64,000 bases of DNA from Peltaster fructicola. Taxonomy: Eukaryota > Ascomycota > Dothideomycetes. The notes beneath the pieces are model-generated. The model saw only the letters and a list, made by a program, of their open reading frames with translations, had not been told where the DNA came from and made no database searches. Made by a program: the position numbers and the translations under genes. Numbering within the stretch: position 1 is the stretch's first letter; the number at the start of each line of letters is the position of its first letter. Shown one piece after another: positions 63,355-64,000 of this stretch. Location of the stretch: NCBI GenBank assembly GCA_001592805.2, contig CP051139.1, forward strand, positions 2,170,001 to 2,234,000, given 5' to 3'.

Positions 63355-64000
63355 TCAGAGCACCTCGTCTCTCTCCCAGCCAGTGGACTTAAGATTGTGT
63401 AGACTCTTCGTTGGATGCGGTATACTCTCGTCCTTGTACTGGCTCGCGTACGGGTTCGGATCCTCCTGCTGGTTGAGGCCGGCCAGTGTATGGTTGACCT
63501 CCCGGTGCTTGGCTTCGTCTGCGCGGATGTATAGTAGCAAGTCTCTCATAGAGCGGCTACCTTCTGGCATCTTCCAATACTGAATGGCAATATCTGGTGC
63601 CTGCATCTTCTCCCATTTCGGAAGCCTACCAGCGTCAAGATCGGCCAGCTCTCTGGTGTAGGTGATGACAGCCTCTTCCTCGAGGTAGCCAACAAAACGA
63701 TGACAAGTTCTTGGGCTGATCAGATATGCAACGAACATGGCGTTGAAGAAGACACCCTGTGCGCCGAGTACCATCAGCCGCATGAAAGGTCCTGGCTCGC
63801 CCATCTTCAAAAAGGTGAGAAGATGCATACGCTCGTTGTATGACTCCTCCAGTAGTGTTTCGATCCAGCCATTATCACGCTTCATGCGACGCATGCTGTG
63901 AAGATGTCTGAGCATGCCAGCAACCATACCTGGCACGCCTGCAACGCTCTCGAGGAAAATGTTCCTGCCGTTGTCAGCCTTGCAGCCCATACGTGCACTG
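63355..64000 (-). CDS. AOX1: Alternative oxidase, mitochondrial (partial; 5' part beyond the window)
   Basis: Only the C-terminal two thirds are in the window. The diiron ligands are all visible: E and E-x2-H in [25 protein letters not shown] and [12 protein letters not shown]. The hydrophobic surface helices ([20 protein letters not shown]) and [19 protein letters not shown] are as in the family. The exon most likely begins at 63964 after an intron acceptor (GGCAG), because IFLESVAG should follow an R or similar; the MGCKADNG codons upstream read like intron. The enzyme passes electrons from ubiquinol to oxygen in the inner membrane, bypassing complexes III and IV and lowering reactive oxygen. 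It converges on SLD2 with 108 bases between stops. Confidence 0.93.
   Translation of the reverse strand, partial: SARMGCKADNGRNIFLESVAGVPGMVAGMLRHLHSMRRMKRDNGWIETLLEESYNERMHLLTFLKMGEPGPFMRLMVLGAQGVFFNAMFVAYLISPRTCHRFVGYLEEEAVITYTRELADLDAGRLPKWEKMQAPDIAIQYWKMPEGSRSMRDLLLYIRADEAKHREVNHTLAGLNQQEDPNPYASQYKDESIPHPTKSLHNLKSTGWERDEVL

Noticed and set aside
1-64000. Transposons, virus-like elements, CRISPR arrays, rRNA and tRNA genes
   Set aside because: No transposase, reverse transcriptase or integrase motifs, terminal repeats, repeat arrays or convincing RNA folds were seen on either strand.

Overview
The window is nuclear DNA of a filamentous ascomycete (Pezizomycotina). The coding sequences carry introns of about 40-70 bases with GTRNGT donors, CTRAC-like branch points and YAG acceptors. 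There is roughly one gene per 1.9 kb on either strand. The gene set fits moulds: alternative oxidase, GH55 glucanase, eisosome Pil1, a ZIP transporter, a Zn2Cys6 factor and large disordered proteins. A Dothideomycete is my best guess, but nothing in the sequence proves the class. I found no transposons, virus-like elements, rRNA, tRNA or CRISPR arrays.

Layout. 1-3.2 kb: two small-subunit ribosome-biogenesis genes end to end (UTP17/NAN1, cut by the window edge, and TSR2). 4-9.6 kb: an HSL-type hydrolase with a long disordered tail, then the glucosidase II beta subunit. 9.6-11.6 kb: the longest gene-free stretch. 11.6-20.2 kb: a 1232-residue disordered protein, an oxidoreductase-like (OXLD) protein, an unknown two-exon gene and adenylate kinase. 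20.3-28.1 kb: an unknown gene, OPA3-like, polo-like kinase, RNase P subunit RPP1 and casein kinase 2 alpha. 28.2-34.5 kb: a putative mitochondrial protein, APC/C subunit Cdc26/Hcn1, a secreted GH55 glucanase and a Zn2Cys6 regulator. 35.5-43.3 kb: a small gene, valyl-tRNA synthetase, ZIP transporter and an F-box-like gene broken by a stop. 43.3-50 kb: a disordered protein, a small protein and a sulfate permease. 50.7-64 kb: Bub2/Cdc16, a zinc-ribbon metallo-beta-lactamase protein, topoisomerase I, ATP synthase gamma, dUTPase, an unknown gene with an in-frame amber codon, a small basic protein, Pil1, Sld2 and a partial alternative oxidase.

Most of this is conserved housekeeping: translation and rRNA maturation (UTP17, TSR2, RPP1, ValRS), cell cycle and DNA replication (polo kinase, Cdc26, Bub2, Sld2, Top1, dUTPase) and mitochondrial energy metabolism (ATP3, AOX, OPA3, AK). 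No secondary-metabolite cluster or defence system is visible. The most interesting signals are three. The valyl-tRNA synthetase has a mitochondrial-type presequence encoded upstream of its first AUG, with no AUG available to start it. Two genes carry an in-frame TAG followed by CAA or CAG, with coding-like sequence continuing after it. Topoisomerase I has a repeated acidic-basic motif in its N-terminal tail.
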